A DNA stretch of 64,000 bases, taken from contig NZ_JAEA01000013.1 in NCBI RefSeq assembly GCF_000518665.1, positions 1 through 64,000 of the forward strand, given 5' to 3'. Of the stretch, positions 1-8,636 are shown piece by piece (the first letter of the stretch is position 1; every line of letters begins with the position of its first letter). The stretch is from Microvirga flocculans ATCC BAA-817 (GTDB taxonomy: Bacteria > Pseudomonadota > Alphaproteobacteria > Rhizobiales > Beijerinckiaceae). A model generated the notes under the pieces. It was not told where the DNA came from and searched no databases. It was given only the letters and a program-made list of their open reading frames with translations. The translations under genes and the position numbers were made by a program.

Positions 1-37
1 GTTCGCGTTTGAGCCGCAAACGGCTCACACACCATGA

Positions 38-114
<77 letters not shown>

Positions 115-120
115 ACACAA

Positions 121-156
121 AAAAGCCCTCCAGCGCGACCCGCGCGGAGGGCTTTT
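121..156 (+). terminator. Rho-independent terminator after the initiator tRNA
   Basis: AAAAGCCCTCC and GGAGGGCTTTT form an 11-bp perfect stem around a GC-rich 14-nt loop, ending in TTTT. It lies 7 nt past the CCA end of the tRNA. The stem is symmetrical, so it could also stop transcription from the other strand. Confidence 0.88.
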
Positions 157-518
157 GGCATTTGGAGCACGCCCCAACAAAACTCCACACGCCGTCCCTG
201 CCCTGCGCCCGCAAGAATCAATCCCGCCACGCAAGAGAAAAACCGAGGCCGCAAGACGCAGATCAGGACGCCAAAGACAAAGGCCGCATCGGACACGGGA
301 GCAGGAAGCCCCGGCGGAACGGGCCACTGGCCTCAAGAGGTTGGCTGATGCATGAGCGCTCCGGTCAGTCGCGTCGACCGGCGCTGCGAAATCGGCTGAG
401 AGATATCACTGGACGATCGACGCCAAACCTTGGAAGCGCTGATTGGATGCGCGAACCGGGGGCGGAACCGTCCGATCATCTCCTGATCAGTAAGGGGATG
501 ATCGCTCAGATGCGGTGT
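157..518. other. Non-coding spacer, nothing recognised
   Basis: About 360 bases lie between the tRNA terminator and the 3' end of the minus-strand SH3 gene. Open frames here overlap one another and have no ribosome site or recognisable protein. I see no repeat or RNA gene. Confidence 0.5.
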
Positions 519-3323
519 CTAGCGGCGTCCTCCTCCGCGGCCTCCGAACCCGCCGCCACGAGATCCTCCTCCCCCTCCAAAGCCTGCCGGCGGCCTGACG
601 CTGCGCTGCGCTGAGAACGATGACTGGTGGCGCGAGAACTGCGGTGACGTGGGTCCAGCCAACTGTCGACTTGCGATCTGCCGTTGGTTTCCAAGGTTCC
701 GTGCCTCGACGTCCCGCATCAGGTTCGAGGGCAGCGGCTGGCCGCCGGCCGGGCGCGATGCCGTCGGGCGCGGCTGCGCCACCTGACGCTCCTTCGTCGC
801 CGGGCGTTGTTGAGCTGGTCGCTGTTGGGCTATGGCCCGTTCCTGCCCCGGCGACCGGGATGGAACCGAAGGGCGCTGTTGCGTGGGCGTGGGTCGTTGC
901 GCCTGACGATCTCCGGGCGGGCGTTGCGCCGTCCGCTCCCGCCCTGCGCCGCCACCGGTGAGGTCCCGGCGGGTCTGCCCGCCCTCGCCTGCCAGCCGCT
1001 GACCGAGAGCCGCACCCGCCGCACCGGCGGCGCCCGCTCCCGCGATTTCACCAAGCCGTCCCGCACTCCGCTCTTGCAGTCGCTCACGGCCTTCCGGCGA
1101 GAGGCCCTCTCGTCCTTCGCCGCGGCCGAGAAGCGCGCCGCTTTTCGGCTGTGCCACATCCTGCCAGCCGCCGTCAAAGCGCTGCCAGCCTTCACCTGTG
1201 TTGCGGTAGACGTTGCCGTCGCGGCCCGCGTAAATGTCGCCGCGCCGGCCCTCGCGGATGAAGCCCTGACCATTCGAGGTATTCCAGCGCAGCGCCGAGC
1301 CGCCCGTGGTGGTATCCCGCGCCGTCACCCGCGCCCATTCGGCCCCTCGCTTGACCCCGGCGGACTTCCACGCCCCGTATACGTTGCGCCCACCCGCAAA
1401 GTAGCCGCCTGCATCCGTGCGCGGATTGTAGGCACCGACGAAACCGGCGGATCCCCGCGGCCCCCAAGCAGCACCCGCGCGGCCATAAGCGCCTGTCGCC
1501 GGATTCCAAGTCCGTGCTCCGGCAATGCCGCGATACGGCCCGTACGCGTAGCCATAGCGGCCGTACATCCCGCGAATCGGATTGTAGTAAGCGCCGATCC
1601 CCCACGTAGCCGGTCGCGGGTAGTAGATCGGGTAAGCATAGCCGGGCCAGCTGTACCAGTACGGCGGATACGCCCAGCCCGTGCCGTAGACATAGGTGCC
1701 CCAGGCCAGGAAGCCGGAGAGATAACCCATGGTGTAGCCGTACCAGACTGCATCGGGCTCCGTCCCATACACGCGAACGTAGGTAGCGTTGTAGACCGGT
1801 GAGGATGGCGGAATCGCGTAGATGGCGTCTGGAACCTCGCGGGCGAGTTGCCAGGGGCCATTCGGATTGTCAGACGCGAACCAAACTCCGTCCTGAAGCA
1901 GAAAGTATCGCTGCCCGACCTGGATCACTGTGTCGGTGGTGTTGGTCGCGTGGGACAGATCCGTTGTCTCGATGGGCGCGAACTGGGCGTCGCCCGCATA
2001 AGCCACCGTCGGCGTGATCGAGCCTGCCTCGACACGGGCGGTCGTGGGAATGCTGGCTTTCAAACGTGCCTCGGCGGCTTCCGACGTTCCGGGCACCGAC
2101 GCCCGCACTGCGTAGTACGGTGCATCCTCGGGAAGGTTGCGGAAGTCGGCCGGAAGGTCGAGGGTCGCGAACGCCCATGGCCCGTCCAGGGTCGCGGCCC
2201 GGAACCAGCGGCCCGACAGGAGCACGTACCACTGCTTCCCGCTCTTATCGAAGAAGACGTCCGACTCGGTATTGGAGGCCCATTGCAGCGAGGTCTTCGG
2301 CACATTCTCGAGCTTGGGCGCACCATTGAACAGGATCATCTCGGCCGGTGTATCGGTGGTGACCACTTTAGGTACGTTGCCGTCTTGATACGGCTCCGGC
2401 GGAATGGCACCACGCGCATCGGCCCAGTTGCTGTCATCGGGCAGGTCGGTCAGCAGCGCAGGGAGTTCGCTGACAGGAGCCCATGGACCATTGATTGAGG
2501 CGGCGGTCAGCCAGTGGGTGTCATCGCGCAGGTAGAGAGCGCCACCCTCGTCAATCCGGAACAGATCCCAGTTCGTGTTGACCACGAAGGACAGACCCGT
2601 CTTGCCCTTCACGGGTGCGAAGGCGGCCTCACCGTCGCTCTGAACCAGGATCGACGGTGTATTCGACGTGAGGATCCGCGGCGGATCCGCCTTGAGGCCC
2701 GTCACGTCCGTCATGCGCTTCTGCTCGGCAAGACTCGCCGTCACCCGTGTCTCCGAGACCGTAATGGGGCCCGTCGGCAGGATCTTGCCGACTTCGACCG
2801 AGAGCGCCGTCAGGTCGGCGCGATCAAGTCCGGAGAAGTTGAGTTGAGTGACGGTCAGATCGCTGATGACGATCTCGCCGGCATCCTCGTCGTGAGAGGT
2901 CGCTCCTTTAAGCCCGATGACGCCGAAGACCGGATTGGCGTTGGGTGCCTTCACATACTCGGCCGCCACCAGAGCCTCAATGGTCGTGAAGTCGGTCCAC
3001 TCGGTGACTTGCGGCTGGAAGAGCACCATCCGCCCCTGGCCGACCTCATAGCTACGAGGCCATCCCTCCGGATCCTTGCTTTCCTCCAGATAACGTCCGC
3101 TGACGAAACCACGCTGCCCTTTCAAGGTGACGGCGCACCAACTGCCGGATTCCTGACAATCGCCAATGTCGACAGCTGTGTTGGCCGGGAGCGTCCGAAT
3201 CGAGGAGAAGTTTGTTCCGGGCCCTGAGCGGAAATTGACGCTGACGGTCGTCACGCCCGGAGCAGCGAGTGCCGGCATTGTTGCGATGACCGGGACGAAT
3301 GCGAGTGTGATGATCTTGTGCAT
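519..3323 (-). CDS. Large exported SH3-domain protein with Tyr/Gly-rich and Gln/Pro-rich C-terminal half
   Basis: The 934-residue product starts with a typical signal peptide (MHKIIT..., cleavage near ALA-AP at about residue 20). A bacterial SH3 fold follows at about residues 22-80 (VNFRSGPGTNFSSI, then a GxWCxV core and GFVSGRYL end). Residues 90-540 hold repeated stretches of the kind W(Y/F)...GPW, and 540-700 are very rich in Tyr, Trp and Gly. The last 200 residues are low complexity (RP/QQRP repeats, then GGGGGSRGGGFGG). Similar proteins in Methylobacterium-like bacteria are often labelled carbohydrate-binding family V/XII; I know of no assigned function. It is probably an envelope or extracellular protein, with the SH3 domain perhaps binding peptidoglycan. 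A GGGTGAG element precedes the ATG, and the upstream small ORF stops inside TGATG at this start. Confidence 0.85.
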   Translation of the reverse strand: MHKIITLAFVPVIATMPALAAPGVTTVSVNFRSGPGTNFSSIRTLPANTAVDIGDCQESGSWCAVTLKGQRGFVSGRYLEESKDPEGWPRSYEVGQGRMVLFQPQVTEWTDFTTIEALVAAEYVKAPNANPVFGVIGLKGATSHDEDAGEIVISDLTVTQLNFSGLDRADLTALSVEVGKILPTGPITVSETRVTASLAEQKRMTDVTGLKADPPRILTSNTPSILVQSDGEAAFAPVKGKTGLSFVVNTNWDLFRIDEGGALYLRDDTHWLTAASINGPWAPVSELPALLTDLPDDSNWADARGAIPPEPYQDGNVPKVVTTDTPAEMILFNGAPKLENVPKTSLQWASNTESDVFFDKSGKQWYVLLSGRWFRAATLDGPWAFATLDLPADFRNLPEDAPYYAVRASVPGTSEAAEARLKASIPTTARVEAGSITPTVAYAGDAQFAPIETTDLSHATNTTDTVIQVGQRYFLLQDGVWFASDNPNGPWQLAREVPDAIYAIPPSSPVYNATYVRVYGTEPDAVWYGYTMGYLSGFLAWGTYVYGTGWAYPPYWYSWPGYAYPIYYPRPATWGIGAYYNPIRGMYGRYGYAYGPYRGIAGARTWNPATGAYGRAGAAWGPRGSAGFVGAYNPRTDAGGYFAGGRNVYGAWKSAGVKRGAEWARVTARDTTTGGSALRWNTSNGQGFIREGRRGDIYAGRDGNVYRNTGEGWQRFDGGWQDVAQPKSGALLGRGEGREGLSPEGRERLQERSAGRLGEIAGAGAAGAAGAALGQRLAGEGGQTRRDLTGGGAGRERTAQRPPGDRQAQRPTPTQQRPSVPSRSPGQERAIAQQRPAQQRPATKERQVAQPRPTASRPAGGQPLPSNLMRDVEARNLGNQRQIASRQLAGPTSPQFSRHQSSFSAQRSVRPPAGFGGGGGSRGGGFGGRGGGRR

Positions 3324-3475
3324 CAGAACTCACCCTCACTCGGACCCGCTGCCGATCCCAGTCCCATATCTTGGTCCGTTAGGCCGGGCGATAATCCCAA
3401 TCGAGCGTCGATGTCGTCAGGAACAAGAGCACTCATCGTTGGAGCGTAAGGTGCCAAGAAAAGCTTGCTCATCAT
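3323..3475 (-). CDS. Possible small protein translationally coupled to the SH3 gene
   Basis: An ORF of 50 codons (MMSKLFLAPYAPTMSALVPD...) is preceded by AGAGGGCGG at a good distance from tandem ATGs (3475 and 3472). Its TGA stop shares one base with the ATG of the large SH3-domain gene (TGATG), an arrangement typical of coupled translation. The peptide has no clear signal sequence and matches no family I know. It could equally be a leader ORF or a chance frame, but the good ribosome site and coupled stop make it worth listing. Confidence 0.4.
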   Translation of the reverse strand: MMSKLFLAPYAPTMSALVPDDIDARLGLSPGLTDQDMGLGSAAGPSEGEF

Positions 3476-4120
3476 GATCCGCCCTCTTCGATGGGTGCAC
3501 GATATGGGTCGGCACAGGCTAGACTTTTGATCCTTTTCAGTGGGTGTGCTTGATCGTCTGGGACAATCGCTTGGCATTTTGCGACGGACGACCAAGCGAT
3601 ATCCTTCATATCGCTAAGGCCCTCGTCGGAGAAAGCTGAGTCTTGGAGTTTCAGCGCGGACCAGGTAGGTGGCGTCGAAGATGGCTCATAAGCCATTCAA
3701 GCCTTTGAGCCATTTTGGCCCTTTCGATAGCGTGGGCTCACGAACCGCCTATTGGTCGCTCTGAACGCGGGTAGGATATGACGGTATGTCCTACAACACT
3801 GAGACAGGCTGAACGGGCTCGGGACGTCAGAGAGAAACACGTCTGGGTGTTCAGCAGGACTTCTAATAGAGACGCCCTTATACTCTACGCATAGAGCTTG
3901 GCTGACCTTGCTGCAGAATGATACGCAGGACCGCGCATATGTTTCAAAGTTAACTCGTACATCAAGCGTAACTATTTGGGACTATTCCCTTTATAAGCCG
4001 CATCCTTTGTCCCAAAAAGTCAAGCTAATGTCCTAACCGATCAAGCGCCAAAACTCTCGCTGCGTAGCATTGCACAGAACATCCTGCCCCCGTATCCGGG
4101 TCAGGATGGGGAGGTTGGCG
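3476..4120. other. Divergent intergenic region
   Basis: About 640 bases separate two divergently read genes. No open frame here has a convincing ribosome site. The region must hold promoters for the SH3 gene and for the decarboxylase operon, but I see no clear palindrome or Fnr/FixK-like TTGA-N6-TCAA site. Confidence 0.4.
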
Positions 4121-6823
4121 ATGTCAAAAACAGCCCACGAGCGCATTGACGCATTCTTCATTCTCCATGCTGGGAGGGCGGATAGCTGGAGGAACGTGGA
4201 GAACATTGCGTCTCGTTGGCAGGCCGGCAAAAGCTGTCCTGAGGAGTTGAAGGCGGCTCTCGCTGACCTTGCGGTTTTGGAAGAATTTCATGCAAGCCCT
4301 GGCCCTAAGATCATGAGGCTGTTGCATGAGCATATGAAGAACGATGATGTGAAAGGAACGCATGGGCTCATACGGCGCATATCCGAAGCGGTGTTGATGA
4401 ATCGTGACCTTACGGAATCAACAGATGAATCCGGTGCCGGTGAAACAGATTTTGCGGAATTATTGCCGAACGCCTTTGGCTTTGGCGAGCACAAACGTCC
4501 CTCCTTCGAAACATTGTTCGTCACGGCACAACCACAAGAACGTTGGCCCGCTCTTTGTGATGAGATCCGACATATGCGACGCCGCGAAGACGAGTTCATC
4601 TATGAACCCGTCTTCGTCAGCTCTTTTGAGGATGCCTTCTGCGCCGCCATCGTAAATCCAAGAATCGCCGCTGTCGTCACCACTGACGACATGACATATC
4701 GATCTCGCCATGACGCGCCGGTCTTGCGCGAACTCCTCGATCCAATCCTCCATTATCGGAGCGACGAAGGATCGGGCATTGATCTCGCAAGGATTCTGAA
4801 AACCATCAGGCCGGAACTCGATATCTATCTGCTATCGGATCGTAATGTCGAAGCTATCGCGGGTGATCCGAAGGCTGATTGCATTCGCCGCATCTTCTAC
4901 GCAGTCGAAGAGCCGTTGGAACTGCACCTCTCCATTCTGGAGGGGATTGCAGCGCGCTACGAGACCCCGTTCTTCGACAATCTAAAGAAATATGCTCAGC
5001 GTCCTATCGGAACTTTCCATGCTTTGCCTATCGCTCGCGGCAAGTCCGTCTTCAAGTCGGAATGGATCCGCGACATGGGCGAATTCTACGGAATCAATCT
5101 CTTCCTAGCGGAGAGCAGCGCCACGACCGGCGGCCTCGACAGCCTCCTGGAACCGACAGGGAATATCAAGAAGGCGCAGGAATATGCCGCCCGCGCTTTT
5201 GGAGCGCAGCGCGTCTTCTTCGTCACAAATGGTACTTCCACCAGCAACAAGATGGTTGTGCAGGCGCTGATGAAACCTGGCGACATCGCTATCGTCGACC
5301 GCAACTGCCATAAATCGCATCATTACGGCATGGTGCTCAGCGGCGGGCAGCCTCTCTATGTGGAGGCATTTCCGTTGACCCGGTACTCGATGTACGGCGC
5401 GGTCCCGCTTCAAGCGATCAAGAAGGCCATGCTCGACCTCAAGGCGGAAGGGAGGCTCGATAAGCTCCGTCTGCTCGATCTGACGAACTGCACCTTCGAT
5501 GGTCACATGTACAACACCCGCCGGGTCATGGAGGAATGCCTCGCCATCAAGCCTGACCTGATCTTTCTGTGGGACGAGGCCTGGTCTGGTTTCGCGCACT
5601 GGTCACCCTTCTTGCGTCCGCGCACGGCCATGGGCGCGGCTCACGTCCTCGAAGAATGGATGCGAAGCCCCGAAGCCATCCATTCCTACGAGCGGCAGCA
5701 GGCAGAGATCGGCAAGAGCCCTTCAGAAGATGTTCTGCTCAAGACCCGTCTTGTCCCTGATCCACGGAAGATACGATTGCGGGTCTATCAGACGAACTCT
5801 ACGCATAAGTCGATGTCGGCTATCAGGCAGGGCTCGATGGTCCTCGTCCACGACGTGGACTTCGCCCATGTGGAGAGCCAGTTCCATGAAGCGGTCTTCA
5901 CGCATGCATCGACGAGCCCCAATCAGCAACTGATCGCAAGCCTCGATGTGGCGCGTCGCCAGATGGAGCTGGAGGGATACGGACTGGTGATGAATGCAAT
6001 CTCCATCGCCCTCAAGATCCGCGAAGCCGTCAATAAGCACCCCCTCATCTCGAAGTACTTCCGGATCCTCGGTGCCGACGAGATGATCCCGGATGAATAT
6101 CGGTCATCCGGATTCGTTGATTTTCTCAAGCCCGGAACGAACTGGGGCGATATCGTCAAGGCCATGCGCCAGGACGAATTCTACCTCGACCCGACGCGCA
6201 TGACACTGGTGTGCGGCACGGCAGGTTTCGACGGCACCCAGTTCAAGGGGCTCCTGGCGAGCAAGTTCAACATTCAATTGAACAAGACTTCGCGCAACTC
6301 GGTTCTGCTGCAGTCCAATATCAACAATACGCGCAGCGACGTCGCTCATCTCGTTCGCGTTCTCGTTGAGATCTCCCGCGAAATCGAGGATCGGCTTCAA
6401 GCCGGCGGCGAGACCGTTCAGACGAGTTTCAATGCTCGCGTCAAGTCGCTGATGGAGGATGTGCCCGACCTTCCAAACTTCAGCTGCTTCCACGAAGCCT
6501 TCCGCAACGACGCCGGCAAGAGGACCGTCGAGGGGGACATCCGGACTGCCTTCTTCGGGGCCTATGTGGAAGAGGACTGCGAATACCTTCCGCTGTCCAG
6601 CCCAGAGGTCGACAAGCGTCTGAAAGAAGGGCCTGAGCTTGTCTCAGCCAATTTCGTGATCCCCTACCCGCCGGGTTTTCCGATCATGGTGCCTGGACAG
6701 GTCATCACCTTTGAGACAATCGACTTCATGCGCAAGCTCGATGTGAAGGAAATCCACGGCTACGAATCTGCGAAGGGGCTCAAGCTTCTGCGCGCCGACA
6801 AGCTCCGCGGCAAGGCAAGCTAG
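4121..6823 (+). CDS. Long Orn/Lys/Arg-type PLP-dependent decarboxylase
   Basis: The product belongs to the fold-type I basic amino acid decarboxylases. The PLP-binding lysine is in STHKS at about residue 563, with the cofactor Asp in WDEAWSG some 75 residues before it, and the large domain begins near residue 290 (FGAQRVFFVTNGTS). At 900 residues it is longer than the enterobacterial 710-755-residue enzymes, with an extra alpha-helical N-terminus. The start is set at ATG 4121 because GGGGAGG lies 6 nt upstream; a frame open 17 codons earlier lacks this. Two AspT-like antiporters follow 40 and 72 bp apart, so the enzyme probably supplies a decarboxylated amine or amino acid for exchange with its precursor, consuming a cytoplasmic proton. 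The substrate cannot be told from sequence. Confidence 0.88.
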   Translation: MSKTAHERIDAFFILHAGRADSWRNVENIASRWQAGKSCPEELKAALADLAVLEEFHASPGPKIMRLLHEHMKNDDVKGTHGLIRRISEAVLMNRDLTESTDESGAGETDFAELLPNAFGFGEHKRPSFETLFVTAQPQERWPALCDEIRHMRRREDEFIYEPVFVSSFEDAFCAAIVNPRIAAVVTTDDMTYRSRHDAPVLRELLDPILHYRSDEGSGIDLARILKTIRPELDIYLLSDRNVEAIAGDPKADCIRRIFYAVEEPLELHLSILEGIAARYETPFFDNLKKYAQRPIGTFHALPIARGKSVFKSEWIRDMGEFYGINLFLAESSATTGGLDSLLEPTGNIKKAQEYAARAFGAQRVFFVTNGTSTSNKMVVQALMKPGDIAIVDRNCHKSHHYGMVLSGGQPLYVEAFPLTRYSMYGAVPLQAIKKAMLDLKAEGRLDKLRLLDLTNCTFDGHMYNTRRVMEECLAIKPDLIFLWDEAWSGFAHWSPFLRPRTAMGAAHVLEEWMRSPEAIHSYERQQAEIGKSPSEDVLLKTRLVPDPRKIRLRVYQTNSTHKSMSAIRQGSMVLVHDVDFAHVESQFHEAVFTHASTSPNQQLIASLDVARRQMELEGYGLVMNAISIALKIREAVNKHPLISKYFRILGADEMIPDEYRSSGFVDFLKPGTNWGDIVKAMRQDEFYLDPTRMTLVCGTAGFDGTQFKGLLASKFNIQLNKTSRNSVLLQSNINNTRSDVAHLVRVLVEISREIEDRLQAGGETVQTSFNARVKSLMEDVPDLPNFSCFHEAFRNDAGKRTVEGDIRTAFFGAYVEEDCEYLPLSSPEVDKRLKEGPELVSANFVIPYPPGFPIMVPGQVITFETIDFMRKLDVKEIHGYESAKGLKLLRADKLRGKAS

Positions 6824-6863
6824 GCATTAGGCAAGCGGGCAGCGAAAAGTAGGATGATGCGTC

Positions 6864-8564
6864 ATGTCGAGCTTCTTTCATTTTCTTGCATCCAACCCTT
6901 ACATCTTGCTCTTTCTCACCGTCGGGCTCGCCGTCTGGATCGGTCGGCAGAGCATCGGCGGATATGGTCTTGGCATGGTGGCTGCGGCGATCATCGTTGG
7001 ATGTGGCCTCTCCGTATGGGCCTCGTCCTATGGCGTGACGCTCGCACTCGATAACTTCACCAAGTCCATGTTCTACTACCTGTTCATGTACGGCGTGGGC
7101 CTGCGCGTCGGGCCATCCTTCATGAACAGTCTTGGACGCGATGGATTGAAGTTCACCCTGCTCGCCTTCGTCAGTTGCATCCTCGGTCTTGGGCTTGTGG
7201 TCGCAGGGGCCAGGCTGTTCGACCTGCCGCCCGGGGCGGCCGGCGGCATGCTGGCTGGCTCCCAGACCATGTCGGCTGCCATCGGCTCTGCGGAAGAGGC
7301 AATCAATGCCGGTGTGGTAACCTTGCCCGCAGGCACGACACCCGAACAGGCCACCTCGATGATTGCGCTTGCCTATGGCATCACCTATATCTGGGGCACG
7401 GTCGGCATCATCCTGATTACGAAATACCTGCCGGCCTGGTGGGGTGTGGATGCGAAAGCAGCGGCCCGCCAGTATGAGGTCGAGCATGGCGTCGCCAGTG
7501 GTGACACGCCTCCTCTCACAGGATGGACCCCCGGTGCGATCCGCGCCTATCGGCTCGATAACAAAGTTTGGGATGGCGCGACGGTCGGAACGCTTCTGTC
7601 CCAGAACCCGGAATACCGCGTTGTCAACGTCGTGCGAGACGGTACGCCGCAGCACGTGACCGACGCCCTCGCCCTCAAACTCGGCGATGTGATTGCCCTT
7701 GGCGGACGGCGCGAAGTCATGACCGAGAAGATGGGGCTTATCGGCCCAGAGGTCTCGGACCGTACGGCTTTGGACATTCCGCTCGATACTGCCGACATTC
7801 TCGTCACAAACGCGAAAATTCTGAAGCTGACCCATAAGGAATTGCGGGAACTTCCGGATGCCAATCAGGTGCAGGTGACAAAACTCGAACGGTCCGGCGT
7901 GCCCATTCCCATCGGCAAGGACACCAAGCTGCAACGAATGGACGTGGTGACGGTCGTCGGCCTGAAGGATGCCGTATCCCGTGTCGGAGCGATGTTCGGA
8001 CGCGTCGTCAGGCCGAGCACGGCAACCGATCTCCTGACCCTGGCCATCGGCATGATCCTTGGGTTCCTGATCGGCGCGATCCAGTTTCCGGCCTTCGGCG
8101 CTTCCGTCGGCCTCGGCAATGCGGGCGGATTGCTGGTGTCGGGTGTGATCGTGTCCTCCATCGCCTCCCGCCTGCGGTTCTTCGGCAACACGCCGAACGC
8201 GGCGCGCAACATTCTGGAAGACCTCGGACTTGTGGTCTTCGTCGCTATCGTCGGCATCAATGCGGGCAACTCACTGCTGACGCAGCTGACCGGCACAATC
8301 GCCCTCAAGATTTTCATCGTCGGCTTCGTCGCCTGTTCGATCCCACCCGTTATCGTGTGGATGATCGGGTACTATATCTTCAAGATGAATCCCGCCGTAC
8401 TCATGGGCGGCGTCGCAGGCGCTCGCAGCCACTCGGGACCATGCCGCGAGGCCGCGGTGGAAATCCAGAGCAACGTGCCCTGGATCGGCTTCCCTGTGGC
8501 CTATGCCGTCTCGGGCGTGCTGCTGACCGTCTTCGGGTACTTCGCCATGGTGCTCGCGCAGTAG
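6864..8564 (+). CDS. AspT-like amino acid antiporter, first copy
   Basis: This 566-residue membrane protein has the two-half layout of the aspartate:alanine exchanger (AAE) family. About five hydrophobic helices lie at residues 5-190, a soluble RCK_C/TrkA_C-like domain at about 215-385 (for example ALALKLGDVIALGG) and about five helices at 390-566. Each membrane half carries a Gly/Ala-rich segment of the type GGMLAGSQTMSAA (first half) and GGVAGARSHSG (second half), the paired repeat of the family. It follows the decarboxylase by 40 bp with a GTAGGA element before the ATG. AspT itself exchanges aspartate for alanine; here the partner enzyme is of the basic-amino-acid type, so the substrate is open. 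Confidence 0.88.
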   Translation: MSSFFHFLASNPYILLFLTVGLAVWIGRQSIGGYGLGMVAAAIIVGCGLSVWASSYGVTLALDNFTKSMFYYLFMYGVGLRVGPSFMNSLGRDGLKFTLLAFVSCILGLGLVVAGARLFDLPPGAAGGMLAGSQTMSAAIGSAEEAINAGVVTLPAGTTPEQATSMIALAYGITYIWGTVGIILITKYLPAWWGVDAKAAARQYEVEHGVASGDTPPLTGWTPGAIRAYRLDNKVWDGATVGTLLSQNPEYRVVNVVRDGTPQHVTDALALKLGDVIALGGRREVMTEKMGLIGPEVSDRTALDIPLDTADILVTNAKILKLTHKELRELPDANQVQVTKLERSGVPIPIGKDTKLQRMDVVTVVGLKDAVSRVGAMFGRVVRPSTATDLLTLAIGMILGFLIGAIQFPAFGASVGLGNAGGLLVSGVIVSSIASRLRFFGNTPNAARNILEDLGLVVFVAIVGINAGNSLLTQLTGTIALKIFIVGFVACSIPPVIVWMIGYYIFKMNPAVLMGGVAGARSHSGPCREAAVEIQSNVPWIGFPVAYAVSGVLLTVFGYFAMVLAQ

Positions 8565-8636
8565 TGAAGCCATCGCACTCGAAAGGAAGACAAAGGCCAA
8601 GGACCGCGAGAAACATCGGGTATCCGGGAGGAGAAC

